Shown one piece after another: positions 6,260-6,262 of a stretch of 6,262 nucleotides of DNA (its first letter is position 1; the number at the start of each line of letters is the position of its first letter). The position numbers were made by a program, and so were the translations under genes. This DNA is from SVTX01 sp045638125 (GTDB taxonomy: Bacteria; Bacillota; Clostridia; Oscillospirales; CAG-272): positions 1 to 6,262 of the forward strand of contig JAZUAS010000105.1 in the NCBI GenBank assembly GCA_045638125.1, given 5' to 3'. The notes beneath the pieces were generated by a model, which did not search any database, was not told the DNA's origin, and worked only from the letters and a program-made list of their open reading frames with translations.

Positions 6260-6262
6260 TAT

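Noticed and set aside
6067..6262. A CRISPR array or a small basic-peptide gene at the right end
   Set aside because: There are no direct repeats with regular spacers, and the short open frames are lysine/arginine-rich by-products of the palindromes, with no ribosome binding site.

Overview
The window looks like ordinary chromosomal DNA from a Gram-positive, Clostridia-type bacterium, probably an uncultured gut Firmicute. The grounds are strong purine-rich ribosome binding sites, near-consensus housekeeping (sigma-70/SigA type) promoters, a class I lysyl-tRNA synthetase, a transketolase split into two genes, and a lipobox-type lipoprotein. The taxonomy is inference from these traits; no rRNA or other taxonomic marker is present.

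Layout, left to right. Positions 1-2048 (minus strand) hold a class I lysyl-tRNA synthetase fused to a C-terminal MetG/Trbp111-type tRNA-binding OB domain; its last few codons lie beyond the left edge. Its own promoter (TTGACA-17-TACAAT) sits at 2101-2129, just downstream of a probable terminator for alr (2145-2193). Positions 2210-3406 (minus) encode a complete alanine racemase. Positions 3407-3578 are a divergent intergenic region with one promoter for alr and one for a plus-strand gene encoding a 183-residue lipoprotein of unrecognised function (3579-4130). A perfect consensus promoter at 4169-4197 then drives a two-gene operon, 4235-5074 and 5074-6006, coding for the N- and C-terminal halves of a split transketolase. 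The operon ends in a strong intrinsic terminator (6011-6048). From about 6082 to the right edge there is no credible gene; instead there are three consecutive inverted-repeat structures, the last one nested, that together look like an interspersed palindromic repeat.

The genes are housekeeping functions: lysine charging of tRNA, D-alanine supply for peptidoglycan, and the non-oxidative pentose phosphate pathway. They do not form an obvious shared pathway. I found no defence system, CRISPR, mobile-element gene, rRNA or tRNA. The points most worth a second look are the LysRS-OB fusion, the right-end multi-hairpin element, the alanine racemase lacking the usual carbamylated lysine, and the orphan lipoprotein back to back with alr.
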